A stretch of DNA of 56,433 bases, taken from contig CAIKCI010000034.1 in assembly GCA_903825895.1 (NCBI GenBank), positions 1-56,433 of the forward strand, in the 5' to 3' direction. Source of the stretch: an uncultured Actinomycetes bacterium (lineage in GTDB: Bacteria; Actinomycetota; Acidimicrobiia; Acidimicrobiales; RAAP-2). The position numbers and the translations under genes were made by a program. Shown in pieces: positions 40,838 to 48,400 of this stretch. Under the pieces are notes generated by a model. The model worked only from the letters and a program-made list of their open reading frames with translations. It was not told where the DNA came from and searched no databases. Position 1 is the stretch's first letter, and the number at the start of each line of letters is the position of its first letter.

Positions 40838-42112
40838 TTAGGACGACGGATCGTTGCTGGGCGAATCGTCGTGGAGAATGGCGGTGGTTGAACGGTTAAA
40901 CCAGGTGAAGGAATTCTTGAGGCGCAGCGCCGGCTTTTCGACAATGAAGTAACTGGCGGTGGCGATGGGGATCACCAGGACCAAGGTGGCGAGGAAGAGC
41001 CAGACGAACGAGTGAGCAACGCTGTGGAAATGGGTAGAGATCCAACTCACCACTGCTTGGTGCCAGAGATAGATGGCATAGGAGATCGCTCCGATGGAAG
41101 CCATGGGCCAACAATTCAAAAACTTTCGAACCAGTGTCTGATCTTGTGGTCCAAAGACTGCGGGTGCCAAGAGAAAGAACGCAAAGAGTGCATAGAGTTC
41201 TTGGCGCAGTCCGTCACGCAGGGTCTTGACGTAGAGCGGATAGGTGGGAATGCCTAGGTGCGCCACTAAAACAAAGCACAGCAAAGCGATGCCCCAGGCA
41301 ATCCAGGGCATAGAGCGGTGGCGAAGCCACCAGGGTTCGCGATGCTCCTGGTGCATCCAGGCGCTCATGACCGCCAAGAACATACCCAATGCGAAAAGAT
41401 CGAAATAGGCCGGAAGCCATGAAAGGCCGCGCTCTCCAATCAGGCTTGTTGTCGACGCTCCTTTCATCACGTAAATACGCCACACCCCAGAGATGACGCA
41501 CATCAAGGCGAGGCCGATTAACTCAGCTGCGAGTCGACCATTGACGGTCCGTTTGAGCCGGCGCCACCCGACGGCCATGGCAAAGAACGGAATGAAGAAA
41601 TAAAACGACATCTCCACACACAGTGACCAGGCTTGGGTGATTCCATAGAGGATTTGAGAATTGAATCCTTGATCAGAGGTATAGGTCTGGAGGAGAAAAT
41701 AATTTACGGCGTAGGAGCGCCAGCCAAATGCTCCAATCTCAATGTTGTGAAAGACGGTCGTCAAGAAAAAGAGCGCGACCCAGTAGGCGGGAAGGATGCG
41801 CAGGAGGCGTCGAACCCAAAATGACCCAGTCTTCGGTCGGGCAACACCTCGCAAGTGCGCAACGGCAAAGGGGCGATAGAGAAGGAATCCAGAGATCAAA
41901 AAGAAGACCATCACGCCGATATCGAGCCTCGCGGTGTACTTGCCGAGCGAGTTTCCGAGCGAAAATCCGGACTCCCAGGCAGTGTGGACCCCGATAATTA
42001 AGATCGCAGCGAGCGCTCTGAGTCCATTAAACCCAGGGAACCGAGGGGGTCGGTCCACATGGGTGGTGGTCTCGACCGGGCTTCTGGAATCGCTCTCGGT
42101 GTTCTCAGTCAT
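40838..42112 (-). CDS. acyltransferase 3 family membrane protein
   Basis: A 424-residue polytopic membrane acyltransferase of the OafA/NodX type, which transfers acetyl or other acyl groups to sugars or lipids at the cytoplasmic membrane. The N-terminal PRFPGFNGLRALAAILIIGVH holds the conserved motif with His; LISGFLLYRPF and RRLLRILPAYW are the next family blocks. Around ten hydrophobic segments follow. The C-terminus lacks an extra SGNH domain, so it is the short form. It is divergent from the MmpL-like exporter, suggesting acylation of an exported lipid or glycan. Confidence 0.9.
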   Translation of the reverse strand: MTENTESDSRSPVETTTHVDRPPRFPGFNGLRALAAILIIGVHTAWESGFSLGNSLGKYTARLDIGVMVFFLISGFLLYRPFAVAHLRGVARPKTGSFWVRRLLRILPAYWVALFFLTTVFHNIEIGAFGWRSYAVNYFLLQTYTSDQGFNSQILYGITQAWSLCVEMSFYFFIPFFAMAVGWRRLKRTVNGRLAAELIGLALMCVISGVWRIYVMKGASTTSLIGERGLSWLPAYFDLFALGMFLAVMSAWMHQEHREPWWLRHRSMPWIAWGIALLCFVLVAHLGIPTYPLYVKTLRDGLRQELYALFAFFLLAPAVFGPQDQTLVRKFLNCWPMASIGAISYAIYLWHQAVVSWISTHFHSVAHSFVWLFLATLVLVIPIATASYFIVEKPALRLKNSFTWFNRSTTAILHDDSPSNDPSS

Positions 42113-42169
42113 GGTTCCCTATTCGCAGTCAACGGAGGCACTGTGAGTAGTATTACCGAAGAGTCCAGG

Positions 42170-42186
42170 ACAAAAGGACATTTTGT
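42170..42186. promoter_or_regulatory. palindrome upstream of the MmpL-like transporter
   Basis: ACAAAA (42170-42175), five bases, TTTTGT (42181-42186): a perfect inverted repeat in the 171-base divergent gap, about 100 bases before the transporter start. It could be an operator; no regulator gene is next to it. Confidence 0.35.
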
Positions 42187-42283
42187 AAATCAGAAAGCAC
42201 CCGTAAGGTTACGCACTTCGCTGAACTTTCACCGGGATGATGAGCAGCAGAGCGGTAAAGCCGATCACGTAAAGGAGAACGTC

Positions 42284-44452
42284 ATGTTCAGCAAACTCGC
42301 AACCATTGTGGTCAAGAACCCCTGGAAGATCATCGCCGCCTGGATCGTCCTGGCTATTGCTGTGATCGCTTTTGCTCCCTCGCTGGCCAACTACACGACC
42401 TCGAGCGCGGGTGCTGGACTACCAGCCTCTTATGAGTCGGTGCAAGCACAAAATACGGCAACCAAGTACTTCCCCCAGACCTCGGGAGCCACAGGAACCA
42501 TTGTGGTCACCGCGGCAAACGGGTCGGTGATCACATCAAGTACCGATCAGACCTCAATTTCTGGGTTAGCGACGCAACTCACCGCTCAAAAAATTCCTGG
42601 CGTATACGTGATCACTGCGGTGAATGCCCAAGGGGCTCCGACGATTTCTCAAAACCAAAAAGCTCAAATCGTGACGGTGGTCTTTACCGGACAACCTGGG
42701 TCAACCGTGGTCAACAATGCGGTAGATACCATTCGTACCGACACTACGGCCTACTTCCGAGGCACCGGCCTCGTTGGTGGGCTCACTGGCAACGCGGCGA
42801 TCAGTGTTGATACCACCAATGCCTATGCCAGCGCAGAGACCATCATCACTATTGCCACGGTTCTTGCCATCGTTATCCTGCTGGCCCTGATTTTCCGATC
42901 AATCATCATTGCTTTCCTTCCCATTGTGGTGATCGGCGTCGTCCACGCGATGGCCCAGGGTGTCACAGCGTGGCTGGCCGATGGTTTTGGTTTCCAAGTC
43001 GGGAACGAACTCGCACCATTACTTGTGGTGGTGATGTTCGGGGTGGGAACGGACTACATCGTCTTCCTACTTTTCCGTTATCGAAACGACATTATTGTGA
43101 ACTCTTCACAAAATGGTGTGGAGCACCTTGAAGGTGCGGTCTCCAAGATTGGTGCCGTGATTGCTTCGGCGGCAACGACCGTAATTACCGCCTTTGCGGC
43201 CCTGCTCGTGGCGTCCCTTGAATCGCTCCAGACTCTGGCACCAGGCCTTATCGTTGGCGTCTTCTTCATGATGTTGGCCGGTCTGACCCTTGTTCCTGCA
43301 CTGTTTAAGGTCTTGGGCAAGACGCTTTTCTTCCCTTACCACCCACGCGCCCCGAAGAAGACAACGCAGTCCGAGCGCATGGCTCACCTGACGATTGGTC
43401 ATCGGGCGATTTCGCTTATCGTCGGCATCGTCATCATGGCCGGTTTGGCCTTGGGTTGTCTTGGGTTTAAAACGACCTACAACCAACTGGCAGAACTTCC
43501 CGGATCGACCCCTTCGCTCATTGCCTATAACGCCATGTCGGCCAACTTCCCTGCAGGCTATTTAGGCCCAACACAAGTCTTCGTCACTGGTGTCGCTCCA
43601 CTGAACCAAACGGCAATCACGAATCTTTATAACAAGCTGAAAGCGACGTCAGGTGTCTACGGGGTTGGGCAACCAACGCTGAACAACACTGATTCAGCAG
43701 CAGCAACCGCCGTGCAGATGAATGTGGTGTTGACGGATAACCCGTATTCAACCCAAGCTATTGATTTGGTCGAAAGAACCATTGAGCCAGAAGTCAACGG
43801 GTCAGTACCCGGCGACTTTGCGGTGGTGGGTGGAACGACGGCCCAGCTCGTGGACGTCCGTGCGGCGATGAAGCTCAGCCTTGACCACGTCATTCCATTG
43901 GCTCTGATCATCGTAGGGATCATTATCGGCCTGCTCCTCCTCGCAATCTCTGCTCCGTTCTGGATCTTGATTGGCGTGGCGTTGCTCTATGCCGCGGTTC
44001 TCGGTACGGTGCTCTTGGTCTTTGTCGCTGGATTCGGCTTCGTGGGGGTTGACTTCACCCTGCCTCTTGTTGCCTATCTCTTCGTGATGGCGGTGGGCTC
44101 TGACTACAACATCTTGATTGCCCACCAACTGCGCGAAGCGCACAAGGAAGGATTGGACAAGAAGGCTGCAGCGAAACAAGCGATCAAGACCGGAGCGCCG
44201 GCAGTGACGGCTGCCGGTCTGATTTTGGCTGCAACCTTTGCCTCGCTGCTCTTCACGGGCATTGAAGTCCTCGAGGAAATTGGCTTAGCCGTGGTTGCTG
44301 CCTGTCTGCTCACTGCCTACATCTTGACCACCAAGATGTTGCCCGCCTTGTCGGCAACCTTCGGGAACTTCTTCTGGTGGCCCAGCCACAAAACTGGAGG
44401 GAAAGCTGCCTCGGGTGGGACCCCATCAACGCCTGAGGTCCCCGTTAGTTAA
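42284..44452 (+). CDS. MmpL/RND-family transporter
   Basis: A 722-residue inner-membrane exporter. One helix at the N-terminus (IIAAWIVLAIAVIAF) is followed by an external loop, five helices with the GxxxDY motif GVGTDYIVFLLFRYRN, a repeat of helix-loop-five helices, and a second GSDYNILIAHQLREAHKEG motif with the Asp of the proton relay. MmpL members export lipids, siderophores or drugs. AAAGGAG precedes ATG 42284; the frame upstream of it crosses an acyltransferase start and is not coding. It is divergent from acyltransferase 3 and converges with the Baeyer-Villiger enzyme by an eight-base overlap. Confidence 0.92.
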   Translation: MFSKLATIVVKNPWKIIAAWIVLAIAVIAFAPSLANYTTSSAGAGLPASYESVQAQNTATKYFPQTSGATGTIVVTAANGSVITSSTDQTSISGLATQLTAQKIPGVYVITAVNAQGAPTISQNQKAQIVTVVFTGQPGSTVVNNAVDTIRTDTTAYFRGTGLVGGLTGNAAISVDTTNAYASAETIITIATVLAIVILLALIFRSIIIAFLPIVVIGVVHAMAQGVTAWLADGFGFQVGNELAPLLVVVMFGVGTDYIVFLLFRYRNDIIVNSSQNGVEHLEGAVSKIGAVIASAATTVITAFAALLVASLESLQTLAPGLIVGVFFMMLAGLTLVPALFKVLGKTLFFPYHPRAPKKTTQSERMAHLTIGHRAISLIVGIVIMAGLALGCLGFKTTYNQLAELPGSTPSLIAYNAMSANFPAGYLGPTQVFVTGVAPLNQTAITNLYNKLKATSGVYGVGQPTLNNTDSAAATAVQMNVVLTDNPYSTQAIDLVERTIEPEVNGSVPGDFAVVGGTTAQLVDVRAAMKLSLDHVIPLALIIVGIIIGLLLLAISAPFWILIGVALLYAAVLGTVLLVFVAGFGFVGVDFTLPLVAYLFVMAVGSDYNILIAHQLREAHKEGLDKKAAAKQAIKTGAPAVTAAGLILAATFASLLFTGIEVLEEIGLAVVAACLLTAYILTTKMLPALSATFGNFFWWPSHKTGGKAASGGTPSTPEVPVS

Positions 44453-45902
44453 ACACCACGCTTTGGTCGAGTTTGCCAAAGTGAAGATCAAGGTAGTCCC
44501 TCGGGTACTTCTGATCGAGCCGCCACGGCTTGGATGATCCCTCGAGAGGAATCTGGCCCACCGCTCGGCGGACATAGCCTGAATCCAATCCAAAACTCAC
44601 GCTTGTCGGCATCGAAGGATCGTCAAGCACAGGAGTCACTGAAGTGGCGTGGCGGCGGTCAAGCTCTTTGAATAAGCGCGTGAGATAGCGAGCGACGAGA
44701 TCGGCTTTCAGCGTCCACGAAGCGTTGGTGTAGCCCGTTGTGTAGGCCAAGTTCGGCACTCCGTCGAACATCATGCCGCGGTACGTCACGGTGGCTCCAG
44801 GGTCAATAGTTACGCCGTCAACGTCAATATCAATGCCCCCAAGGACCTGAAGTTCAAGACCGGTGGCGGTCACGATCACATCGCAGGTCAAGGATTCCCC
44901 AGACGCCAGCACCACGCCCTCAGGAGAAAAGCGCTCAATAGTGTTCGTCACGACCGTAACGGATCCTTTAGTGATGGCTCGGAACAGGCGGGCACTTGGG
45001 TCAAGGCAGACCCTTTGGTCCCAGGGGTTGTAGCTCGGCGTGAAGTGGGTGTCGATGTCAAAGCCCTCAGGAAGCTGACGTTGAATATTTTTACGAAACA
45101 TGGATTTTGCTATCTCAGGGTGGCGACGACACACCCACCATGAAAACGAATTCAAGGCGATATTTTTAGCCCGGATGACGCCGTAGGCAAGCTTCGATGG
45201 TAGCCATCGCCGCGCCTTGTCGGCGAGGGCGTCGGTCTCTGAGCCACAAAAGATATAGGTGGGTGAGCGCTGCAATAGTGTGACCTGTGCCCCCAAGGCC
45301 GCAAGTGAGGGCACGAGGGTGACGGCCGTGGCTCCACTGCCAATGACCACGATGTTCTTGCTTTCGGGTTCGAAATCTTCAGGCCAGAACTGCGGGTGAA
45401 GAATTGGACCCCTAAAGGTTTCTGCGTCGAGGAACGATGGCTGGTGTCCCTGGTCGTAGCGGTAGTAGCCCGTGTTGACGTACAGGAATCGGCAGGTTGT
45501 CGCTTCGGTCTGGCCGGATATCTGGTCAAGCAGTGAGACGGTCCACAATTGGGTCGAAGTAGACCATGAAGCAGATGTGACCTTGTGGTTGAAGGTGATG
45601 GAGGCGCCGAGTTGGTACTCGTCGACGGTCTCGTGGAGATACTTCATAATCGAGGGACCATCGGCGATTGCTTTTGGCTCTTTCCAGGGTTTGAACGAGT
45701 AGCCAAGCGTGAACATGTCGGAGTCTGAGCGAATCCCTGGATAGCGAAAGAGATCCCAGGTCCCGCCAATAGAGCTGCGCGCCTCAACGATACGGAATGT
45801 TTTCTGAGGGGCTTCGTCAATCAAGTGACAAGCAGCGCCAATGCCCGAAAGGCCAGCACCAACAATGAAGACATCAACATCGGGGGTTTCAGGCAAGTCC
45901 AT
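44445..45902 (-). CDS. flavin-containing (Baeyer-Villiger type) monooxygenase
   Basis: A 485-residue class B flavoprotein monooxygenase. The FAD motif is VFIVGAGLSGIGAACHLID, the Baeyer-Villiger fingerprint is FRGPILHPQFWP (FxGxxxHxxxWP) and the NADPH motif is IVVIGSGATAVTLVPSLA. GTWDLFRYPGIRSDSDM matches the family. It inserts an oxygen beside a ketone carbonyl or oxidises N/S atoms using NADPH and O2. There is no ribosome site before ATG 45902. A TACACT box seven bases upstream suggests a leaderless mRNA. A direct repeat next to that box may be an activator site. Confidence 0.9.
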   Translation of the reverse strand: MDLPETPDVDVFIVGAGLSGIGAACHLIDEAPQKTFRIVEARSSIGGTWDLFRYPGIRSDSDMFTLGYSFKPWKEPKAIADGPSIMKYLHETVDEYQLGASITFNHKVTSASWSTSTQLWTVSLLDQISGQTEATTCRFLYVNTGYYRYDQGHQPSFLDAETFRGPILHPQFWPEDFEPESKNIVVIGSGATAVTLVPSLAALGAQVTLLQRSPTYIFCGSETDALADKARRWLPSKLAYGVIRAKNIALNSFSWWVCRRHPEIAKSMFRKNIQRQLPEGFDIDTHFTPSYNPWDQRVCLDPSARLFRAITKGSVTVVTNTIERFSPEGVVLASGESLTCDVIVTATGLELQVLGGIDIDVDGVTIDPGATVTYRGMMFDGVPNLAYTTGYTNASWTLKADLVARYLTRLFKELDRRHATSVTPVLDDPSMPTSVSFGLDSGYVRRAVGQIPLEGSSKPWRLDQKYPRDYLDLHFGKLDQSVVFN

Positions 45903-45909
45903 TAGGATG

Positions 45910-45945
45910 AGTGTACGCCAGAGTAGATGAGAAAACGCCAGAGTA
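45910..45945 (-). promoter_or_regulatory. leaderless promoter with direct-repeat activator site
   Basis: On the minus strand TACACT (45915-45910) is a good extended -10 candidate. Its expected start falls on or next to the first base of the ATG at 45902, so the mRNA would be leaderless. TACTCTGGCGT occurs at 45945-45935 and again at 45925-45915, exactly 20 bases apart. They fill the -35 region, where no TTGACA is found. Two sites two helical turns apart beside the -10 suggest an activator. Confidence 0.55.
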
Positions 45946-46072
45946 TTGACTACACCAAAGGGACCAAGAGCGTCAGACGGGTGAGCAACAACGAGGGATT
46001 TGGGCCTTCCAGGCTTTCGGCAGTGCCGGGAGCCGCGAGGCAGATTGAAACAGCAGGGGAGAGGTGACGCCG

Positions 46073-48277
46073 ATGACGAGCATGAGCGATTCTGACCCCG
46101 TCAATCAGTCAGTTGATCCTGCGAAGCCACGCAGATCCCCGGCCAGGTTGAAATCTCGTCTTCGCGCGTCGTTAGCCAGGATCTATAGAGGAGTGCGTTC
46201 ACGAGTGACGGGTCGTCGTTCAGTGATCTCTGAAGACGACCTCTATCGAGAGTGGATTGGGCGTAACGAGCACCTCGTTGAGCACTTCATTGGTGAACAG
46301 TTGGCATCATGCTTGGATCGGCCACTGATCTCGGTTGTGATGCCGACCTACAACACGAACCCCGAAGCCTTAGAACAGGCTGTTCATTCAGTCATGGCCC
46401 AGGTCTACGACCGCTGGGAGCTGTGCATTGTCGACGATGCTTCAACGGACGAGGGAACGCTTGGAAAACTTGGCGAACTCGAAGCGAAGGATTCGCGCAT
46501 AAAAGTTCAGTACCGAAAGGAAAATGGACATATCTCTGCGGCATCCAACGCGGGGATAAGCCAGTGCAGTGGCGAGTGGATTGCGCTCCTCGATCACGAT
46601 GACGTCCTGAGTCCGGTGGCACTTGCGGGGGTTGTCTCCGGCATCAACGCCAATCCTGATGCAGCCCTCATTTATAGCGATGAAGACAAGATTGACGAGC
46701 AAGGCCGCAGGACGGTCCCATTTTTTAAGAGTGATTTTGATCCTTTGCTCCTGCTCGCTCAGAACTACATTTGCCATTTCACGGTCCTTCGCAAGTCAGT
46801 GCTTGATGCCGCAGGGGGTTTCCGAGAGGGTTTTGAAGGAGCGCAAGATTGGGACCTCTTTTTGAGAGTGACAGAAATAGTCGCTCCAGAACAGATCATC
46901 CATCTTCCCTACGTGCTCTATCACTGGCGGATGTCGTCGACATCAACATCTCGAGAGGTCAGCGCCAAACCGTATGCAGTCAATGCTGGGTCTCGAGCCG
47001 TCAACGAGCATCTTGCCAGGGGGCCGGTGAAGGCCGAGGTCGTCACCGATCCAAAGAGCGGCTGGAACCGAATCCGCTGGGCGCTTCCCGAGGTCTTGCC
47101 CAGTGTCACCATCGTGATTCCAACTCGTGATGGGGCCACATTGGAACGTTGTCTTGAAACCCTTTTTTCGTTGACGACGTATTCGAACTTCGATGTGGTG
47201 ATCATGGACAACGGGAGCCAAGATCCGGCGACCTTCGATCGTTTTGAGAGGTATTCGTCGACGTTTCCTCTACGAATACTTCGTGATGACCGACCGTTTA
47301 ATTATTCGGCGCTGAACAACGCTGCCGTAGCGGCAACGTCTGCTGATTTCATCTGCTTGATGAACGACGATATCGAGATCACCTCCGGAGAGTGGCTGGG
47401 GGAGATGCTTTCTCAGTTCGCCCGACCAGAGGTTGGGATTGTAGGGTCGAAACTTCTCTATCCGGATGGAAAGTTGCAACACGTCGGGGTGGTGTTGGGC
47501 ATGGGTGGCGTGGCACGTCATTCGTTCCATCAAGCTCCTGGAAACTCGACTGGCTATCGAGGTAGGCACTCATTGGCACATTCTGTCTCGTGTGTCACTG
47601 CGGCCTGCATGGTGATTCGTAAGACCACGTGGGAAGAATTAGGCGGCCTCAACGAACAACTTGCGGTGTCCTTTAATGATGTGGATTTCTGCATACGTGC
47701 TAGCAACACCGACTGGTCCATTGTCTGGACGCCATACGCAGAGATGATTCATCATGAATCGCTGTCGCGCGGCTACGACACGACCCCTGAAAAAGCTCGG
47801 CTCTTTTTGAGTGAATCAACGCTCGTTCAAGAGAAATGGCAACGTTCTCTTGAGGGAGATCCCTTTTATAACCCTAATTTGACGCTGGCAGACTCAGAGT
47901 GGAGTCTTGCAGAACGCCCACGCTTTCTTGTCCGTCCTGGCCAACGTCTTGACGTTAACGTCCTACTCAAGACCGGATTGGGGATTCATTCTGAGAATAA
48001 TTCTTTCGTTGGCATGCTTTCGGGCGAGGGTGCTTGGACGGTAGCGGAAAGTGATGATTCGTCAATATTTGAAGAAATTATTCCGAGTCGTGCGGCTCGG
48101 TTCATCAGGATTCAAAGTGATGGCAATCTCGTCATGTTTGATGAGCAACTTCTTCCCGTCTGGGCATCTGGCACCTCAAATGCCAGTCCTTCGCACTTGA
48201 GAGTTACCGACGAAGGGTCTACGGAACTCGTCGATGCAAGGGGAATTTGCTATTGGACGAGTAGCGCATCTCTCTAG
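46073..48277 (+). CDS. two-domain GT2 glycosyltransferase with C-terminal bulb-type lectin
   Basis: A 734-residue fusion. After a basic N-terminal linker, domain 1 (about 83-310) is a GT-A glycosyltransferase, with SVVMPTYNT and WIALLDHDD (metal DxD at about 174-177). Domain 2 (about 340-600) is a second GT2-like unit, with TIVIPTRDG and LMNDDIEI (about 431-433), so both look active. The last ~110 residues form a bulb-type (mannose-binding) lectin region, with IQSDGNLVMFD and VWASG, of the same kind as the end of the secreted protein at 535-2931. I chose ATG 46073 since GGGGAGAGG lies eight bases before it; GTG 46064 has no spacing. It may extend a surface glycan and bind the growing chain. 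Confidence 0.87.
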   Translation: MTSMSDSDPVNQSVDPAKPRRSPARLKSRLRASLARIYRGVRSRVTGRRSVISEDDLYREWIGRNEHLVEHFIGEQLASCLDRPLISVVMPTYNTNPEALEQAVHSVMAQVYDRWELCIVDDASTDEGTLGKLGELEAKDSRIKVQYRKENGHISAASNAGISQCSGEWIALLDHDDVLSPVALAGVVSGINANPDAALIYSDEDKIDEQGRRTVPFFKSDFDPLLLLAQNYICHFTVLRKSVLDAAGGFREGFEGAQDWDLFLRVTEIVAPEQIIHLPYVLYHWRMSSTSTSREVSAKPYAVNAGSRAVNEHLARGPVKAEVVTDPKSGWNRIRWALPEVLPSVTIVIPTRDGATLERCLETLFSLTTYSNFDVVIMDNGSQDPATFDRFERYSSTFPLRILRDDRPFNYSALNNAAVAATSADFICLMNDDIEITSGEWLGEMLSQFARPEVGIVGSKLLYPDGKLQHVGVVLGMGGVARHSFHQAPGNSTGYRGRHSLAHSVSCVTAACMVIRKTTWEELGGLNEQLAVSFNDVDFCIRASNTDWSIVWTPYAEMIHHESLSRGYDTTPEKARLFLSESTLVQEKWQRSLEGDPFYNPNLTLADSEWSLAERPRFLVRPGQRLDVNVLLKTGLGIHSENNSFVGMLSGEGAWTVAESDDSSIFEEIIPSRAARFIRIQSDGNLVMFDEQLLPVWASGTSNASPSHLRVTDEGSTELVDARGICYWTSSASL

Positions 48278-48279
48278 AA

Positions 48280-48315
48280 ACCAACTTACTTCTCAGGTTG
48301 GTCTTCCTGTTTTAA
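48280..48315 (+). terminator. intrinsic terminator between convergent glycosyltransferase genes
   Basis: ACCAACTT (48280-48287) pairs with AGGTTGGT (48295-48302) in an 8-bp stem with one G-T pair and a seven-base loop, followed by a T-rich stretch (TTCCTGTTTT). It lies just after the plus-strand glycosyltransferase stop. Confidence 0.55.
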
Positions 48316-48400
48316 TAAATCAATGATTTCCAAAAAAATTATCGGAGCGGTGCATGCCACCCCTGAGAATTTGTCACAACTCGCTCAGCAACGCAGTGAT

